Positions 13,723 to 13,735 of a stretch of DNA of 13,735 nucleotides are shown here, in pieces (within the stretch, counting starts at the first letter, position 1; the number at the start of each line of letters is the position of its first letter). A program made the position numbers and the translations under genes. The DNA comes from Stenotrophomonas maltophilia (lineage in GTDB: Bacteria > Pseudomonadota > Gammaproteobacteria > Xanthomonadales > Xanthomonadaceae). The notes under the pieces are model-generated. The model was not told the origin of the DNA. It made no database searches and was given only the letters and a program-made list of their open reading frames with translations. Location of the stretch: contig DGLB01000032.1 in the NCBI GenBank assembly GCA_002387845.1, positions 1 to 13,735 of the forward strand, in the 5' to 3' direction.

Positions 13723-13735
13723 GTGTTTGGGGGTT

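Noticed and set aside
1..13735. CRISPR array, tRNA genes, prophage or defence system
   Set aside because: No regularly spaced direct repeats, cloverleaf sequences, integrases, or recognisable defence genes were seen on either strand.

Overview
The window looks like a chromosomal segment of a Stenotrophomonas-type member of the Xanthomonadaceae. The evidence is the high GC content with strong G/C third-position bias, the protein sequences, and intergenic hairpins headed by GTAG that match the SMAG repeats of S. maltophilia. Assignment is by recognition only; no database was searched.

Layout. Bases 1-471 hold no convincing gene. They hold two copies, in opposite orientation, of a composite palindrome (1-98 and 276-386) that folds as a three-way junction with an exactly conserved 31-base core and variable arms. 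On the plus strand, 472-2239 encodes NAD kinase and a HAD-type 5'-nucleotidase. A long minus-strand run then fills 2272-11747. Read in its direction of transcription it is asnS, two small unknown proteins, an FMN-binding PaiB-like protein, beta-carbonic anhydrase, 3-hydroxyanthranilate 3,4-dioxygenase, a SMAG cluster, kynureninase, kynurenine 3-monooxygenase, exonuclease I, a DUF2461 protein, another SMAG repeat and a DUF2939 membrane-anchored protein. Divergent from asnS, the plus strand carries an IscA-like protein and then the rpsF-rpsR-rplI ribosomal operon, which ends in a clear intrinsic terminator.

Function. Kmo, KynU and the dioxygenase are three consecutive steps of the kynurenine route from tryptophan towards quinolinate and NAD. 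NAD kinase, which turns NAD into NADP, lies about 4 kb from kmo on the other strand. Tryptophan/indoleamine dioxygenase, kynurenine formamidase and quinolinate phosphoribosyltransferase are not in the window. Exonuclease I and the DUF2461 protein are coupled to kmo by overlapping start and stop codons, so repair and catabolic or biosynthetic genes share a transcript here. The genes are housekeeping or metabolic and mostly standard. The less ordinary material is between genes: the paired three-way-junction repeats, a SMAG repeat whose GTAG head supplies a stop codon, a candidate S6:S18-binding leader, and tandem hairpins between rpsR and rplI.
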